Under the pieces are notes generated by a model. It saw only the letters and a program-made list of their open reading frames with translations, was not told the DNA's origin and did no database searches. Shown piece after piece: positions 53,407 through 62,480 of a stretch of DNA of 64,000 nt (its first letter is position 1; every line of letters begins with the position of its first letter). A program made the position numbers and the translations under genes. The stretch is from contig JBBSET010000003.1 of the NCBI GenBank assembly GCA_038239485.1, positions 36,800-100,799 on the forward strand, written 5' to 3'. Origin of the DNA: DASQEH01 sp038239485. Lineage in GTDB: Bacteria; Actinomycetota; Actinomycetes; Propionibacteriales; Nocardioidaceae.

Positions 53407-54015
53407 TTACTTCTTCGAGTAGTACTCCACGATGAGCTGCTCCTGCACGGGAACGTCGATCTGCTGACGTACCGGCAGCTGATGCACGAGCACGCGCATC
53501 TTGGTCGGGATGACCTCGAGCCAGGCCGGGACGATCCGTTCGCCATGCGTCTCACGGGCGATGATGAACGGTGTCGTCTCGATGGACTTGGCGCGGACGT
53601 CGATGACGTCGTGAGCCGAGACCTGGTACGACGGGATGTCGACCTTGTGCCCGTTGACCACGAAGTGGCCGTGGACGACGAGCTGGCGCGCGTGGCGGCG
53701 GGTGCGGGCGAACCCGGCCCGGTAGACCACGTTGTCGAGGCGCCCTTCGAGGAGGGTCAGCAGGTTGTCGCCGGTCTTGCCGGAGCGCCTGCTGGCTTCC
53801 TTGTAGTAGTTGCGGAACTGCCGCTCGAGGACGCCGTAGGTGTAGCGCGCCTTCTGCTTCTCCATCAGCTGGTTGCGGTACTCCGACTCCTTGATCCGCC
53901 CGCGGCCGTGCTGGCCGGGCGGATAGGGACGGCGCTCGTATGCCGCGTCTCCACCGATGAGGTCTACCCCCAGGCGACGCGACTTCTTCGTCATCGGTCC
54001 GGTGTAACGGGCCAT
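53407..54015 (-). CDS. rpsD: Ribosomal protein S4
   Basis: The 202-residue protein has the S4 N-terminal domain and the RNA-binding S4 motif (RLDNVVYRAGFARTRRHARQ, VVHGHFVVNGHKVDIPSYQV). It lacks the N-terminal zinc cysteines found in some S4 proteins. It follows rpsK after 32 bases. Confidence 0.98.
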   Translation of the reverse strand: MARYTGPMTKKSRRLGVDLIGGDAAYERRPYPPGQHGRGRIKESEYRNQLMEKQKARYTYGVLERQFRNYYKEASRRSGKTGDNLLTLLEGRLDNVVYRAGFARTRRHARQLVVHGHFVVNGHKVDIPSYQVSAHDVIDVRAKSIETTPFIIARETHGERIVPAWLEVIPTKMRVLVHQLPVRQQIDVPVQEQLIVEYYSKK

Positions 54016-54047
54016 CGTGAATCAGTCTCCTTCTCGTGCTCGGGGAA

Positions 54048-54455
54048 TCAGACGCGGGGCCGCTTGGGAGGGCGGCATCCGTTGTGGGGGCTGGGAGTGA
54101 CGTCCTGGATCGTGCCGACCTCGAGGCCGACGGCACCGAGTGAACGGATGGCCGTCTCACGGCCCGAACCGGGACCCTTGACGAAGACGTCGATCTTCTT
54201 CATGCCGTGCTCCATGGCCCTGCGGCCGGCGGCCTCGGCTGCCATCTGCGCGGCGAACGGCGTGGACTTGCGCGAGCCCTTGAAGCCGACGGTTCCGGCA
54301 CTGGCCCACGCGATCACCCCGCCGGTGGGGTCGGTGATCGTCACGATCGTGTTGTTGAACGTGCTCTTGATGTGGGCGTGACCCACGGCGACGTTCTTCT
54401 TTTCCTTGCGGCGCACCTTCTTGGCGCCGGAGGCCTGTCGGCCCTTGGGAGGCAT
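54048..54455 (-). CDS. rpsK: Ribosomal protein S11
   Basis: The 135-residue S11 starts MPPKGRQASGAKKVRRKEKK and shows HAHIKSTFNNTIVTITDPTG and the conserved end DVTPSPHNGCRPPKRPRV. ATG at 54455 has AGGAG at 54465-54469, nine bases upstream. The frame is open back into rpsM but that part is not S11. Confidence 0.98.
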   Translation of the reverse strand: MPPKGRQASGAKKVRRKEKKNVAVGHAHIKSTFNNTIVTITDPTGGVIAWASAGTVGFKGSRKSTPFAAQMAAEAAGRRAMEHGMKKIDVFVKGPGSGRETAIRSLGAVGLEVGTIQDVTPSPHNGCRPPKRPRV

Positions 54456-54486
54456 ACTCACAAACTCCTGACAACGAGAGAACTGG

Positions 54487-54864
54487 TCACTTGCCGGCCT
54501 TCTTCTTGCCGGCGACGGTGCGCTTGGGGCCCTTGCGGGTACGCGCGTTGGTCTTGGTGCGCTGTCCGCGCACCGGGAGACCTTGACGGTGTCTGCGGCC
54601 CTGGTAGCTGCCGATCTCCACCTTGCGGCGGATATCTGCGGATACCTCACGACGCAGGTCACCTTCGACCTGGAAGTTCGACTCGATGTAGTCGCGAAGC
54701 TTGACCAGTTCGTCGTCACCGAGCTGGTGCACGCGCAGGTCCGGGCTGATCCCGGTGGCGTCCAGAAGCTCCAGCGAGCGAGTCCTGCCGATTCCGAATA
54801 TGTAGGTGAGTGCGACCTCGAGCCGCTTGTCGCGCGGGAGGTCGACACCAACGAGGCGTGCCAT
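54487..54864 (-). CDS. rpsM: Ribosomal protein S13
   Basis: The 125-residue S13 starts MARLVGVDLPRDKRLEVALT and contains YIFGIGRTRSLELL, the GSYQGRRHRQGLPVRGQRT block and a lysine-rich tail. A gap of 224 bases separates it from rpmJ upstream, longer than usual here; the gap shows no gene. Confidence 0.98.
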   Translation of the reverse strand: MARLVGVDLPRDKRLEVALTYIFGIGRTRSLELLDATGISPDLRVHQLGDDELVKLRDYIESNFQVEGDLRREVSADIRRKVEIGSYQGRRHRQGLPVRGQRTKTNARTRKGPKRTVAGKKKAGK

Positions 54865-55088
54865 CAGGCGGTGAGCCTTTCCATCATCGAAGGTGTCTCG
54901 CGCGTCGCATCCCTGCCCGCCTCTCGCGGTGGTGACCCGCTCCCTCAAGGGGCGAGCCGCCGTGCGAACGGCCAAGGCCCCGGCCTTCGGTCCGGGGGCA
55001 ACATCGCCCCACCCTCGCGGGCCTGACGATGAGCGGTCACGCTTGGTGAGGCTCGACCGGTTGGCGTCGCCTCGTGTTCCGGCTGCTG

Positions 55089-55202
55089 TCAGCCCTGCCG
55101 CTGCTTGTGGCGGGGGTTCTCGCAGATGACCATGACCCGCCCGTTGCGGCGGATCACCTTGCACTTGTCACAGATCTTCTTGACGCTCGGGTTGACCTTC
55201 AT
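55089..55202 (-). CDS. rpmJ: Ribosomal protein L36 (zinc-binding form)
   Basis: The 37-residue protein reads MKVNPSVKKICDKCKVIRRN and then GRVMVICENPRHKQRQG. The C-x2-C, third Cys and His form the zinc ribbon of the C-plus type of L36. It lies between infA and rpsM. Confidence 0.97.
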   Translation of the reverse strand: MKVNPSVKKICDKCKVIRRNGRVMVICENPRHKQRQG

Positions 55203-55287
55203 GGAGCTCTCCATGTAGGCACGCCTCTGGTGGCCAGTTCGGCCGTGAGATGCGTGCGTGGTTGACGGTTGGTTCGGACCGGGCAGA

Positions 55288-55509
55288 TCACTTGTACCGA
55301 TACACGATGCGTCCGCGGGTGAGATCGTAGGGCGACAGCTCCACGACCACGCGGTCCTCAGGAAGGATCCTGATGTAGTGCTGGCGCATCTTGCCGCTGA
55401 TGTGGGCGAGAACCTTGTGCCCGTTGTTGAGCTCGACCCTGAACATGGCGTTCGGGAGCGCCTCGACGACGGTGCCTTCGATCTCGATGACCCCTTCCTT
55501 CTTCGGCAT
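55288..55509 (-). CDS. infA: Translation initiation factor IF-1
   Basis: The 73-residue OB-fold protein starts MPKKEGVIEIEGTVVEALPN and includes GHKVLAHISGKMRQHYIRIL and LSPYDLTRGRIVYRYK. It is first of the infA-rpmJ-rpsM-rpsK-rpsD-rpoA-rplQ-truA unit; a candidate promoter lies about 115 bases upstream. Confidence 0.98.
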   Translation of the reverse strand: MPKKEGVIEIEGTVVEALPNAMFRVELNNGHKVLAHISGKMRQHYIRILPEDRVVVELSPYDLTRGRIVYRYK

Positions 55510-55623
55510 ATCCTCCGCAATCTGTCGCAGTGTGATGAGTGGTGCAATGTGGGGTGATGTGCGACACGGGGCTAGCCGCCACGGGGCACACAGAAATAGG
55601 CCCAACGAACGGGCCGTCCGCCA

Positions 55624-55652
55624 AGTTTACGCACCTTGGCCCCAAACCTGAA
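55624..55652 (-). promoter_or_regulatory. Candidate promoter of the infA unit
   Basis: On the minus strand TTCAGG, a 17-base spacer and TAAACT (four of six matches to TATAAT) lie about 115 bases before infA. The -35 match is weak. Confidence 0.4.
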
Positions 55653-55715
55653 ATCGGCGTTGCCAGCGCGACGGGACAGTCGGCCTTCTCCCGGAACCGT
55701 ACGAGGGTCGGGCGG

Positions 55716-55964
55716 TCAGCCCTCGTATCGCTCGACGACGTCCGCGGACCTGACCGCCGCAGAGTCCGGGTCGTGGCCGAACTCCTTGCGTGCGTCGCGC
55801 TGCCGGAGCAGGTCCCACGCCTGGTCGAGTTCGACCTCGATCGCGCGGAGCCGGGCGTGCTCGTCGTCCGCCGAGATCTCCGAGCGCGAGCGCTTGTCCC
55901 GCAGCATCCGCTCCTCGACCACCAGCTCTGCGATGTGGCTGCGGATCTCCTCGTTATCGGCCAT
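55716..55964 (-). CDS. DUF2630-family small protein
   Basis: The 82-residue protein is mostly charged helix: MADNEEIRSHIAELVVEERM, EHARLRAIEVELDQAWDLLR and the end DVVERYEG. This is the pattern of the DUF2630 family found in actinobacteria, of unknown function. It lies alone between map and infA, on the same strand, with gaps of about 90 and 206 bases. Confidence 0.85.
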   Translation of the reverse strand: MADNEEIRSHIAELVVEERMLRDKRSRSEISADDEHARLRAIEVELDQAWDLLRQRDARKEFGHDPDSAAVRSADVVERYEG

Positions 55965-56055
55965 GCCCGTCCGCTCCGTCCGTCCGTCGAGTGACGATGC
56001 TACTCCCGCAGATGACAGCGTGGGCGGCGCCGGCCCCGCACGTCCGGTCAGACTG

Positions 56056-56871
56056 TCAGGCTGCGCAGGCGACGCCGAGCTCTGCCAGCTTGGCTGCGCC
56101 GCCGTCGAGGGCGGTGAGGACCAGTGCGCCGCGCGGTGTCAGCGTGAAGGAGTGCTCGAAGTGCGCGGACCACGACCCGTCGTCGGTGACGACCGTCCAG
56201 TCGTCGTCCAGCACGTGCGTCTCTATGCCCCCCATGGTGATCATCGGCTCGACGGCGAGCGCCATCCCTCGGACCAGCTTCGGGCCCTTACCCGGCCGCC
56301 CATAGTTCGGCACGCTGGGCGGCATGTGCATGGCTGACCCGATCCCGTGCCCGACATAGTCCTCGACGACGCCGTAGTGACCCTGCGACGCCACATAGGA
56401 GCCGATGGCGTGCGAGATGTCGCTGACCCGGCCCCCCAGCGAGGCTGCGGCGAGGCCTCGCCACAGAGACTCCTCGCAGACCCGCAACAGCTCTACCAGC
56501 CGTGGCTCGACCGGTCCCACCGCCACCGTGATGGCGGCGTCCCCGTGCCAGCCGTCGACGATCGCCCCACAGTCGAGCGAGATCAGGTCGCCAGCAGCCA
56601 GTGTGCGGTCGCCGGGGATGCCGTGCACGACCTCGTCGTTGACCGAGGCGCATATCGTGGCGGGGTAGCCGTGGTAGTCGAGGAAGTTCGGCGTGGCTCC
56701 CCGGGAGCGGATGTGGTCCTCGGCCAGCTGGTCGAGCTCGCCGGTCGTCACACCCGGGGCCACGGCGTCCCGCAGCAGCTCGAGAGTCTCGCCGACGACG
56801 ATGCCCGCCTTGCGCATCAGTTCGAGCTGGTCGGGCGTCTTGAGCTCGATCCCGCGGTCACGCAGGCCCAT
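56056..56871 (-). CDS. map: Methionine aminopeptidase, type I
   Basis: The 271-residue enzyme removes the initiator methionine. Metal ligands are visible in LISLDCGAIVDGWHGDAAIT (Asp pair), GHGIGSAMHMPPSV (His) and MALAVEPMITMGG and HFEHSFTLT (Glu pair). It lacks the N-terminal zinc-finger extension of some actinobacterial forms. It follows adk after 3 bases in the secY-adk-map order. Confidence 0.97.
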   Translation of the reverse strand: MGLRDRGIELKTPDQLELMRKAGIVVGETLELLRDAVAPGVTTGELDQLAEDHIRSRGATPNFLDYHGYPATICASVNDEVVHGIPGDRTLAAGDLISLDCGAIVDGWHGDAAITVAVGPVEPRLVELLRVCEESLWRGLAAASLGGRVSDISHAIGSYVASQGHYGVVEDYVGHGIGSAMHMPPSVPNYGRPGKGPKLVRGMALAVEPMITMGGIETHVLDDDWTVVTDDGSWSAHFEHSFTLTPRGALVLTALDGGAAKLAELGVACAA

Positions 56872-56874
56872 GGC

Positions 56875-57459
56875 TCAGGTCTCGTCGACGTGTGCGTCGG
56901 CCAGCGCCGCCCAGATCCGCTCGGCCACCTCGTCGACGGTGCCCTGGCCGTCGACCTCGACGACCAGGCCGCGGTCGGCATACGTGTCGAGCAGCGGGGC
57001 CGTCTGCTCGGCGTAGACCTTCTGCCGGTAGCGGATGACGTCCTCGGTGTCATCGGTGCGTCCGCTGGTGCGAGCTCGTTCCAGCAACCGCTGGATCAGT
57101 TCCTCACGGTCGACCTGCAAGACGATGACCCCGTTGAGCGAGCTGCCCAGGTGCTCGAGCATCTCGTCCAGCCGGGTCACCTGCTCCAGCGTCCGTGGGT
57201 AGCCGTCGAGCAGGAACCCGCCTCTGGCGTCGTCCTCGCCGAGCCGAGCCTCCACCATGTCGTTGGTGACCTCGTCGGGGACGTACTCACCCGCGTCCAT
57301 GTAGCGCTGGGCGGCGAGCCCCAGCTGCGTGCCGGCCTTCACATTGGCCCGGAAGATGTCACCTGTGGAGATCTGCGGGATCCCGTAGTGCTCGGACACC
57401 CGGGCGGCCTGGGTGCCCTTGCCGGCGCCGGGCGCGCCCATGAACAGCACGCGCATCAT
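56875..57459 (-). CDS. adk: Adenylate kinase
   Basis: The 194-residue short-form kinase has the P-loop VLFMGAPGAGKGTQAARVSE, the AMP-binding GIPQISTGDIFRANVKAGT and GFLLDGYPRTLEQVTRL. The lid is short, without the zinc or long lid domain. It overlaps secY by 4 bases. Confidence 0.97.
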   Translation of the reverse strand: MMRVLFMGAPGAGKGTQAARVSEHYGIPQISTGDIFRANVKAGTQLGLAAQRYMDAGEYVPDEVTNDMVEARLGEDDARGGFLLDGYPRTLEQVTRLDEMLEHLGSSLNGVIVLQVDREELIQRLLERARTSGRTDDTEDVIRYRQKVYAEQTAPLLDTYADRGLVVEVDGQGTVDEVAERIWAALADAHVDET

Positions 57460-58763
57460 CGGAGGAAACCTTCGTAGTGCCGTTGCTGCAGCTGGCTTTC
57501 GATCTGTTTGACCGTATCGAGGCCAACACCCACCATGATCAGCAGCGAGGTGCCGCCGAACGGGAAGTTCTGCGTCGCGTTGACAACCCCGAGGGCGATC
57601 AGCGGAACGAGGGCGATCATTCCCAGGTACAGCGCGCCTGGGAAGGTGATCCGGGAGAGGACGTACGCGAGATAGTCCTCCGTCGGTTTGCCGGCTCGGA
57701 TGCCAGGGACGAAGCCGCCGTACTTCTTCATGTTGTCGGCGACCTCCTCAGGGTTGAAGGTGATCGCGACGTAGAAGTAGGTGAAGAACACGATGAGGAG
57801 GAAGTACAGGCCCATGTAGTAGGGGTCGTCACCGCGCACCAGGTGGCGCTCGATCCAGACCGACCAGGGCTTCGGGCTCGTCGAGCTCTGGTTGAACTGG
57901 GCGACCAGAGCGGGTAGGTAGAGCATGCTGCTGGCGAAGATGACCGGGATGACGCCTGCCTGGTTGACCTTGAGCGGGATGTACGTCGACGTACCGCCGA
58001 ACATCTTGCGGCCGACCATCCGCCGCGCGTACTGGACCGGGATGCGTCGCTGCGCCTGCTCGATGAAGATGACGGCGGCGATGATCACCAGCCCGACCCC
58101 GATGACGATCGCGAAGACGCCCCAGCCCTTCGCGTTCTTGATCCCCCACAGTGCGCTGGGGAAGGACGAGATCACGGACGTGAAGATCAGGATGGACATC
58201 CCGTTACCGATACCGCGCTCGGTGATGAGCTCACCCAGCCACATGATGCAGGCCGTGCCGGCGGTCATCGTGATGACGAGCAGCAGCAGCGTCGTCACCT
58301 TCTGGTTGACCAGGAGCGGCAGGTCACACGAGCCTTGGAAGATCTGCCCCGTGCGAGCGAGCGCGACGATGCCGGTGGACTGCAGGATCGCCAGGCCGAG
58401 CGTGAGGTAGCGGGTGTACTGGGTGATCTTCGCGGTGCCTGCCTGGCCCTCCTTCTTGAGGGTCTCCAGGCGTGGGATGACCACCGTCAGCAGCTGGAGG
58501 ATGATGCTCGCCGTGATGTACGGCATGATGCCGAGCGCGAAGATGGTCAGCTTGAGAAGGGCTCCGCCGGAGAACAGGTTGATCAGGGAGTACAGGCCCT
58601 GCGACTTCACCGCGTTGATGCAGGTGTGGACGTTGCCGTAGTCGACACCGGGAGCCGGGATCGTCGATCCGAGTCGGAACAAGACGATCACGAACATCAC
58701 GAACAGCAGCTTGCGCCGCAGGTCCGGTGTCCGGAACGCATTGACGAAGGCGCTTAGCACCAA
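57456..58763 (-). CDS. secY: Protein translocase subunit SecY
   Basis: The 435-residue membrane protein has ten predicted helices and the family blocks GSTIPAPGVDYGNV, YITASIILQLLTVVIPRLE and FNPEEVADNMKKYGGFVPGI then RAGKPTEDYL. It forms the protein-conducting channel. It comes 185 bases after rplO, a gap that shows no gene and may hold an internal promoter. Confidence 0.98.
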   Translation of the reverse strand: MVLSAFVNAFRTPDLRRKLLFVMFVIVLFRLGSTIPAPGVDYGNVHTCINAVKSQGLYSLINLFSGGALLKLTIFALGIMPYITASIILQLLTVVIPRLETLKKEGQAGTAKITQYTRYLTLGLAILQSTGIVALARTGQIFQGSCDLPLLVNQKVTTLLLLVITMTAGTACIMWLGELITERGIGNGMSILIFTSVISSFPSALWGIKNAKGWGVFAIVIGVGLVIIAAVIFIEQAQRRIPVQYARRMVGRKMFGGTSTYIPLKVNQAGVIPVIFASSMLYLPALVAQFNQSSTSPKPWSVWIERHLVRGDDPYYMGLYFLLIVFFTYFYVAITFNPEEVADNMKKYGGFVPGIRAGKPTEDYLAYVLSRITFPGALYLGMIALVPLIALGVVNATQNFPFGGTSLLIMVGVGLDTVKQIESQLQQRHYEGFLR

Positions 58764-58948
58764 GTCCTCCCAGCAATCTCCCGGTCGGGAGACTCGTTCG
58801 TGTCACGTGCAGAAACGACAGCACCCGAGGGGCCCCTGCGTTCGGACTCTAACAGTTTCTGGGCCTGGTCCAAGCGGTGTGTCAGCAGTTCATGTCCGCA
58901 ACCGGACATCTCGTCAGGCTGTCTGCCGGCTGACACCCGCACGCTCGG

Positions 58949-59389
58949 TCAGAGCTCAGTCGTCGTGCCGCCAGCGGCCGCGATCTTGCTCTTCGCGGAT
59001 CCGGAGAACGCGTGGGCGCTGACCTGGACGGCGACGGTGATGTCGCCGCCGCCGAGCACCTTGACCGGCGAGTTGTCGCGTACCGCTCCTTTGGCGACCA
59101 GGCTGGCGGGAGTGACCTCGCCACCGTCGGGGTAGAGGTCGCTCAACCGGTCGAGGTTGACGACCTGGTACTCGACCCGGAACGGGGCTCGGAAGCCCTT
59201 GAGCTTGGGCAGCCGCATGTGCAACGGCATCTGCCCGCCCTCGAACGCCTCCGACACCTGGTAACGGGAGCTGGTGCCCTTGGTTCCTCGGCCTGCGGTC
59301 TTGCCCTTGCTGCCCTCACCACGACCGACCCGGGTCTTGGCTGTCTTGGCGCCCGGGGCCGGGCGCAGATGATGAAGCTTGAGTGTCAT
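58949..59389 (-). CDS. rplO: Ribosomal protein L15
   Basis: The 146-residue L15 starts MTLKLHHLRPAPGAKTAKTR and has the conserved RVGRGEGSKGKTAGRGTKG and FEGGQMPLHMRLPKLKGF blocks. It is separated from rpmD by one base. Confidence 0.98.
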   Translation of the reverse strand: MTLKLHHLRPAPGAKTAKTRVGRGEGSKGKTAGRGTKGTSSRYQVSEAFEGGQMPLHMRLPKLKGFRAPFRVEYQVVNLDRLSDLYPDGGEVTPASLVAKGAVRDNSPVKVLGGGDITVAVQVSAHAFSGSAKSKIAAAGGTTTEL

Positions 59390-59390
59390 G

Positions 59391-59573
59391 TCAGTCGACT
59401 TCCTCGAACACGATCAGGTGCGGGACCGTCGCCAGCATCCCGCGGATCTCGGGTCGGTCTTCCTTCACGACGACGTCGCCGATCCGCTTCAGACCCAGGC
59501 TGCGCAGGGTGTCTCGCTGGTTCTTCTTCCGGCCGATGCCGGATCTGGTCTGCTTGACCTTGAGCTGTCCCAT
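59391..59573 (-). CDS. rpmD: Ribosomal protein L30
   Basis: The 60-residue protein reads MGQLKVKQTRSGIGRKKNQR and DTLRSLGLKRIGDVVVKEDR, ending LIVFEEVD. Start ATG at 59573 overlaps the rpsE stop by one base (TGATG). Confidence 0.97.
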   Translation of the reverse strand: MGQLKVKQTRSGIGRKKNQRDTLRSLGLKRIGDVVVKEDRPEIRGMLATVPHLIVFEEVD

Positions 59574-60172
59574 CACTCGCCCACCGCCGCCCGAGCGCGG
59601 AGCAGAGCCGCCGGAGCAACCTGCTCGACAGTGAGGCCGCGCTGCAAGGCGACCGCTTCAGGGCTCCTGAGCATCTTCAGCGCGGTGACGGTGGCGCCAA
59701 CGATGTTGAGGGCGTTCGACGAGCCGAGCGACTTGCTCAGCACGTCATGGATGCCCGCGCACTCGAGGACGGCGCGCACAGGACCGCCGGCGATCACTCC
59801 GGTACCCGGAGCAGCCGGGCGCAACAGGACGACGCCTGCTGCCTTCTCGCCCTGGACCGGGTGCGGGATGGTGCCCTGGATGCGCGGAACCTTGAACATC
59901 GACTTCTTGGCCTCTTCGACGCCCTTGGCGATCGCCGCGGGGAACTCCTTGGCCTTGCCGTAGCCGACACCGACGCTGCCGTCGCCGTCGCCGACGACGA
60001 CCAGGGCGGTGAAGCTGAACCGCCGGCCACCCTTGACGACCTTGGCGACGCGGTTCGTGGCCACGACTCGCTCGATGTAGGCGGTCTTCTCGCCCGCCGA
60101 GCCACCGCGACGGTCGTCGCGTCCTCGGCCGCCGGCTGCGCCACCGCCGGTGCGGCGCTGGGGTCCGCTCAT
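59573..60172 (-). CDS. rpsE: Ribosomal protein S5
   Basis: The 199-residue protein has a Gly/Arg-rich N-terminus (MSGPQRRTGGGAAGGRGRDD), then the S5 dsRNA-binding domain (VVKGGRRFSFTALVVVGDGD) and the C-terminal GTGVIAGGPVRAVLECAGIH. It follows rplR after 43 bases. Confidence 0.98.
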   Translation of the reverse strand: MSGPQRRTGGGAAGGRGRDDRRGGSAGEKTAYIERVVATNRVAKVVKGGRRFSFTALVVVGDGDGSVGVGYGKAKEFPAAIAKGVEEAKKSMFKVPRIQGTIPHPVQGEKAAGVVLLRPAAPGTGVIAGGPVRAVLECAGIHDVLSKSLGSSNALNIVGATVTALKMLRSPEAVALQRGLTVEQVAPAALLRARAAVGE

Positions 60173-60215
60173 ATCGAACTACCTTCTCTCTCGTACGTCA
60201 GTTCGTTGCCGGTCA

Positions 60216-60599
60216 TCAGAAGGCCAGCCCACCTTCGCGGGCGCCGTCGGCCAATGCCGCGACCCGCCCGTGGTACTTGTTGCCGGCCCGGTCGAACACG
60301 ACCGCCTCGACACCGGCGGCCTTCGCGCGCTCGGCCACCAGCTCGCCGACCTTGCGGGCCCTGGCGGACTTGTCACCGGACAGGGCACGAACATCCGGCT
60401 CCATGGTGCTCGCCGACGCGAGCGTCTTGCGCTCCAGGTCGTCCACGACCTGGACGAAGACATGGCGGCTGGATCTGGTCACGACCAGGCGCGGCCGCTC
60501 CGCGGAGCCGTGAACCTTCTTGCGGCCGCGCACCTGGCGACGCGTGCGTGACGCGCTCTTGGCCGAGGCGTGCTTGCGCGGTTTGAGGGCGATGGACAT
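60216..60599 (-). CDS. rplR: Ribosomal protein L18
   Basis: The 127-residue 5S rRNA-binding protein includes GSAERPRLVVTRSSRHVFVQ and EAVVFDRAGNKYHGRVAALA. ATG at 60599 overlaps the rplF stop by one base; GTG at 60602 is an alternative. Confidence 0.98.
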   Translation of the reverse strand: MSIALKPRKHASAKSASRTRRQVRGRKKVHGSAERPRLVVTRSSRHVFVQVVDDLERKTLASASTMEPDVRALSGDKSARARKVGELVAERAKAAGVEAVVFDRAGNKYHGRVAALADGAREGGLAF

Positions 60600-61138
60600 C
60601 ACTTACCAGCCTTTCCGACCTTGCGGCGGACCTGCTCGCCGGCGTACCGGATTCCCTTGCCCTTGTAGGGCTCGGGCTTGCGGAGCTTGCGGATGTTTGC
60701 TGCGACCTCACCGACCGCCTGCTTGTCGATGCCCAGCACGGAGAACCGGGTCGGGCCCTCGACGGTGAACGTGACGCCGTCAGGTGCGTTGAAGGTGATC
60801 TGGTGGCTGTAGCCCAGCGAGAACTCCAGCGAGGTCGGACCCTTCGGCACCACCCGGTACCCGACGCCGACGATCTCGAGCTTCTTGGAGTACCCGTCGG
60901 TCACCCCGGTCACCATGTTGGCGATCAGGGTGCGGGACAGCCCGTGAAGGGCGCGGCTCTGACGCTCGTCGTTGGGCCGACGGACCTCGAGCAGGTCGCC
61001 TGACTTCTCGACGGCGATGGGCTCGCTGACCACGTGGGACAAGGTGCCCCGTGGCCCCTTGACGGTGACGGTCTGGCCATGGATGGCGACGTCGACACCG
61101 GACGGGACGGGGATCGGGAGCTTGCCGATTCGCGACAT
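60599..61138 (-). CDS. rplF: Ribosomal protein L6
   Basis: The 179-residue L6 starts MSRIGKLPIPVPSGVDVAIH and has the C-terminal VAANIRKLRKPEPYKGKGIR signature. It follows rpsH after 24 bases. Confidence 0.98.
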   Translation of the reverse strand: MSRIGKLPIPVPSGVDVAIHGQTVTVKGPRGTLSHVVSEPIAVEKSGDLLEVRRPNDERQSRALHGLSRTLIANMVTGVTDGYSKKLEIVGVGYRVVPKGPTSLEFSLGYSHQITFNAPDGVTFTVEGPTRFSVLGIDKQAVGEVAANIRKLRKPEPYKGKGIRYAGEQVRRKVGKAGK

Positions 61139-61162
61139 TGTCTTCTTCCTCCTGGTCCGCTG

Positions 61163-61573
61163 CTACCAGACGTAGGCGAGGACTTCCCCACCCACGCCCT
61201 TCTGCTTGGCCTGACGGTCGGTCAGCAGGCCTGTGGACGTCGAGATGATCGCGACACCCAGCCCGCCGAGAACCTTGGGGAGTCCGGTCGCCTTGGCGTA
61301 CACGCGGAGGCCGGGCTTGCTGATCCGGCGGATTCCGGCGATCGAACGCTCGCGGTTGGGACCGTACTTGAGAGCGACGACAAGCATCTTGCCGACGACG
61401 ACACCCTCGGGGGGCTCGTCGACGCTCCAGGAGCCGATGTAGCCCTCCTGTTGGAGAATCTCGGCGACGCCGGCCTTGAGCTTGCTGTAGGGCAGGCTCA
61501 CGGTGTCGTGGTACGCCTGGTTGGCGTTGCGCAGACGGGTGAGGAAGTCTGCGATCGGATCTGTCATCGTCAT
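61163..61573 (-). CDS. rpsH: Ribosomal protein S8
   Basis: The 136-residue S8 starts MTMTDPIADFLTRLRNANQA, the usual actinobacterial N-terminus, and ends with the conserved block LPKVLGGLGVAIISTSTGLL. It is preceded by a 122-base gap after rpsZ. Confidence 0.98.
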   Translation of the reverse strand: MTMTDPIADFLTRLRNANQAYHDTVSLPYSKLKAGVAEILQQEGYIGSWSVDEPPEGVVVGKMLVVALKYGPNRERSIAGIRRISKPGLRVYAKATGLPKVLGGLGVAIISTSTGLLTDRQAKQKGVGGEVLAYVW

Positions 61574-61695
61574 GGCCGGAGGCCTCTTTCTCGCTGCGGT
61601 TTCGGCTTGCTGATGCAGGCCGACCTGTCAGCTCTCGTGGTGCGGGGGTGTGACTGTCCAGGGGTGTTCGTGGTTCCGCCGAAGATCGGCGGTCG

Positions 61696-61881
61696 TTACC
61701 AGCTGCTCTTGGTGATGCCCGGCAGCTCGCCGCGGTGTGCCATCTCGCGAAGGCAGATCCGGCAGAGCCCGAACTTGCGGTAGACGGCCTTGGGGCGCCC
61801 ACACCGCTGGCAGCGGGTGTATCCGCGGACGGCGAACTTGGGCTTCCGGGCCGCCTTGACCCTGAGCGACGTCTTGGCCAT
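61696..61881 (-). CDS. rpsZ: Ribosomal protein S14, zinc-binding type Z
   Basis: The 61-residue protein has the two C-x2-C pairs of zinc-binding S14: YTRCQRCGRPKAVYRKFGLC and RICLREMAHRGELPGITKSS. It shares one base with the rplE stop. Confidence 0.98.
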   Translation of the reverse strand: MAKTSLRVKAARKPKFAVRGYTRCQRCGRPKAVYRKFGLCRICLREMAHRGELPGITKSSW

Positions 61882-62480
61882 CAGTTCTCCTTAAAAGGGA
61901 AGCCGAGGTGCTTGAGCAGCGAGCGCCCCTCGGGGTTGGTGGTGGCCGTGGTCACGACCGTGATGTCCATTCCACGCTGCCTGTCGACGCGGTCGGGGTC
62001 GATCTCGTGGAACATCACCTGCTCGGTGAGCCCGAACGTGTAGTTGCCCTTCCCGTCGAACTGCTGTGGCGACAGACCGCGGAAGTCGCGGATCCGGGGC
62101 AGCGCCAGACTGAGCAGCCGGTCCAGGAACTCCCACATCCGGTCGCCGCGCAGCGTGACGTGGGCGCCGATCGGCATCCCTTCGCGCAGCTTGAACTGGG
62201 CGATGGACTTGCGGGCACGCGTGACCTGCGGCTTCTGTCCGGTGATGGTGGTGAGGTCCTTGACCGCGCCCTCGATCAGCTTGGAGTCGCGAGCCGCTTC
62301 CCCGACGCCCATGTTGACGACGATCTTCGTCAGTCCGGGCACCTGCATGACGTTGTCGTATCCGAACTCTGTCCGCAGCGCCGGCATGATCTCCTCGCGG
62401 TAGCGAGTCTTCATCCGGGGGATGCTCCGAGTCGTGACGGCAGCTTCCGTGGTCTCGCTGCTGGTCGCTGTGGTCGTCAT
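61881..62480 (-). CDS. rplE: Ribosomal protein L5
   Basis: The 199-residue L5 has MQVPGLTKIVVNMGVGEAAR, TGQKPQVTRARKSIAQFKLR and the end FPFKEN, with an N-terminal extension of about 20 residues rich in Thr (MTTTATSSETTEAAVTT). The start overlaps the rplX stop. Confidence 0.98.
   Translation of the reverse strand: MTTTATSSETTEAAVTTRSIPRMKTRYREEIMPALRTEFGYDNVMQVPGLTKIVVNMGVGEAARDSKLIEGAVKDLTTITGQKPQVTRARKSIAQFKLREGMPIGAHVTLRGDRMWEFLDRLLSLALPRIRDFRGLSPQQFDGKGNYTFGLTEQVMFHEIDPDRVDRQRGMDITVVTTATTNPEGRSLLKHLGFPFKEN

Noticed and set aside
54865..55088. Extra gene between rpsM and rpmJ
   Set aside because: Open frames here are GC-biased, lack start signals and resemble no family; read as a leader or internal promoter region.
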